Shown here: positions 6,838-7,374 of the stretch, one piece after another
How the letters are laid out: every line of letters begins with the position of its first letter
Numbering within the stretch: the first letter of the stretch is position 1
NCBI GenBank assembly: GCA_002401545.1
Contig: NVTJ01000091.1
Span: 3,252 to 10,625 of the forward strand
Source of the DNA: Alphaproteobacteria bacterium
Lineage (GTDB): Bacteria > Pseudomonadota > Alphaproteobacteria > Sphingomonadales > Emcibacteraceae
Reading direction: 5' to 3'
DNA: 7,374 nucleotides
Notes under the pieces: model-generated
Databases searched by the model: none
Told to the model about the DNA's origin: nothing
What the model saw: the letters and a program-made list of their open reading frames with translations, nothing else
Made by a program: the position numbers and the translations under genes

Positions 6838-7272
6838 ATGACCAACATCAGAATCCTCAGAATTTCAACGGAAAAAGATATGGAGAAGTGCTTCCATATC
6901 CGCACCCTCGTCTTCACCCAAGAACAGAATGTCTCCGGGCATGAAGAAATTGACGGGCTTGACCCACAAGCGGATCATTATCTGTTACTGGCAAACGATG
7001 CCGCCACTGCCACCGCCCGTGTCCGCTACCCGGACGGGGTCGCCAAAATTGAACGGGTCGCGGTGCTGAAAACCCACAGAGGTTTAAATATCGGACGGCA
7101 GTTGATGGAATTTATCATGGCTGACATCCAGAAAAACCCCGCCGTCAAAATGATGAAACTAGGGGCGCAGATTCAAGTTGTTGATTTCTATGAAAAACTG
7201 GGCTTCAAAAGCCACGGCGACGAATTTCTTGATGCCGGTATCAGACACATATGGATGAAACGGAAAATATAG
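6838..7272 (+). CDS. GNAT family N-acetyltransferase, ElaA/YjcF-like
   Basis: This 144-residue protein is a single GNAT domain that would transfer an acetyl group from acetyl-CoA to an unidentified acceptor. It matches the ElaA/YjcF group: IRTLVFTQEQNV (21-32), EEIDGLDPQADHYLL (36-50), ARVRY (60-64), AKIERVAVLKTHRG (69-82), QIQVVDFYEKLGF (111-123) and FLDAGIRHIWM (130-140). In the acetyl-CoA pyrophosphate loop the usual RGxGxG reads R81-G-L-N-I-G86, so the conserved glycine at 84 is Asn. Most of the fold is intact, so activity is still plausible. The gene is divergent from the exported protein gene and probably has its own promoter. Its stop codon lies 3 bp from the end of a broken queG segment on the other strand, so its 3' end may mark a recombination point. 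The substrate cannot be predicted. Confidence 0.88.
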   Translation: MTNIRILRISTEKDMEKCFHIRTLVFTQEQNVSGHEEIDGLDPQADHYLLLANDAATATARVRYPDGVAKIERVAVLKTHRGLNIGRQLMEFIMADIQKNPAVKMMKLGAQIQVVDFYEKLGFKSHGDEFLDAGIRHIWMKRKI

Positions 7273-7275
7273 GAA

Positions 7276-7374
7276 TCCGTAAATATGGTTGCCCATCAAA
7301 GGGCGCAGCGCATTATCTATCGGACCGTCATGCTCGATCGTCAGATAAGAGATACAGCGCCGCGCATCAATTTT
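7276..7374 (-). pseudogene. queG: Epoxyqueuosine reductase fragment, truncated
   Basis: Read on the - strand from the right edge, 33 codons give IDARRCISYLTIEH, then GPI, then LRPLMGNHIYG. I recognise this as the segment of QueG that follows the first ferredoxin-like cysteine cluster. QueG is a cobalamin and iron-sulfur enzyme that reduces epoxyqueuosine to queuosine in tRNA. In the family, GNRIYG is followed at once by GCDDCxxxCPWN, the second cysteine set. Here the frame instead continues as FLYFPFH, antisense to the acetyltransferase, and runs to TAG at 7159-7161. Neither other frame restores the cysteine motif. The C-terminal portion therefore seems lost, and the remnant could not hold both clusters. 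The N-terminal part lies beyond the window, so whether the remaining gene is intact is unknown. Confidence 0.75.

Noticed and set aside
1..7374. CRISPR array, insertion sequence, tRNA or phage genes
   Set aside because: I looked for direct repeats with spacers, terminal inverted repeats with a transposase, and tRNA-like folds, and saw none.

Overview
The window looks like chromosomal DNA from an alphaproteobacterium of roughly even base composition. The main taxonomic clue is the adjacent pair zauP-zapA, a Z-ring coiled-coil pair described in Caulobacter. It is divergent from a tkt-gap-pgk-thiE cluster that also has an alphaproteobacterial look. The order within the class cannot be fixed from these genes.

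Left end (1-840): the last 56 codons of a glycine dehydrogenase subunit 2 gene (gcvPB) run in from the left on the + strand. They stop 5 bp short of zapA, which converges on the - strand. A 9-bp perfect stem at 176-210 covers the zapA stop codon. zauP lies just upstream of zapA, and its stop codon forms part of the zapA ribosome binding site.

Centre (841-5870): a 207-bp AT-rich divergent spacer separates zauP from a tight + strand operon of transketolase, glyceraldehyde-3-phosphate dehydrogenase, phosphoglycerate kinase and thiamine-phosphate synthase. Gaps between the genes are 17, 5 and 1 bp. Tkt needs thiamine diphosphate and ThiE makes its precursor, so the operon links a cofactor pathway to the sugar-phosphate enzyme that uses it. 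The thiE reading frame has no usual start codon where homology requires one. An ATA triplet sits 7 nt after a GGAG Shine-Dalgarno, so either the start is non-canonical or an ATG has been lost.

Right end (5867-7374): a - strand gene converges on thiE with overlapping stop codons. It encodes an unrecognised exported protein with a signal peptide and a C-terminal membrane anchor plus basic tail, in the manner of CTERM sorting proteins. Divergent from it is a small GNAT acetyltransferase (ElaA/YjcF-like) whose best promoter would start transcription at the A of its ATG, suggesting a leaderless mRNA. Immediately after its stop codon, read on the - strand, is a queG (epoxyqueuosine reductase) segment. 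It breaks off just before the expected second iron-sulfur cysteine motif, so queG appears truncated at this junction.

Most of the window is housekeeping. I did not find a new multi-gene system. The items most worth checking are the thiE start, the queG breakpoint, the anchored exported protein and the putative leaderless promoter.
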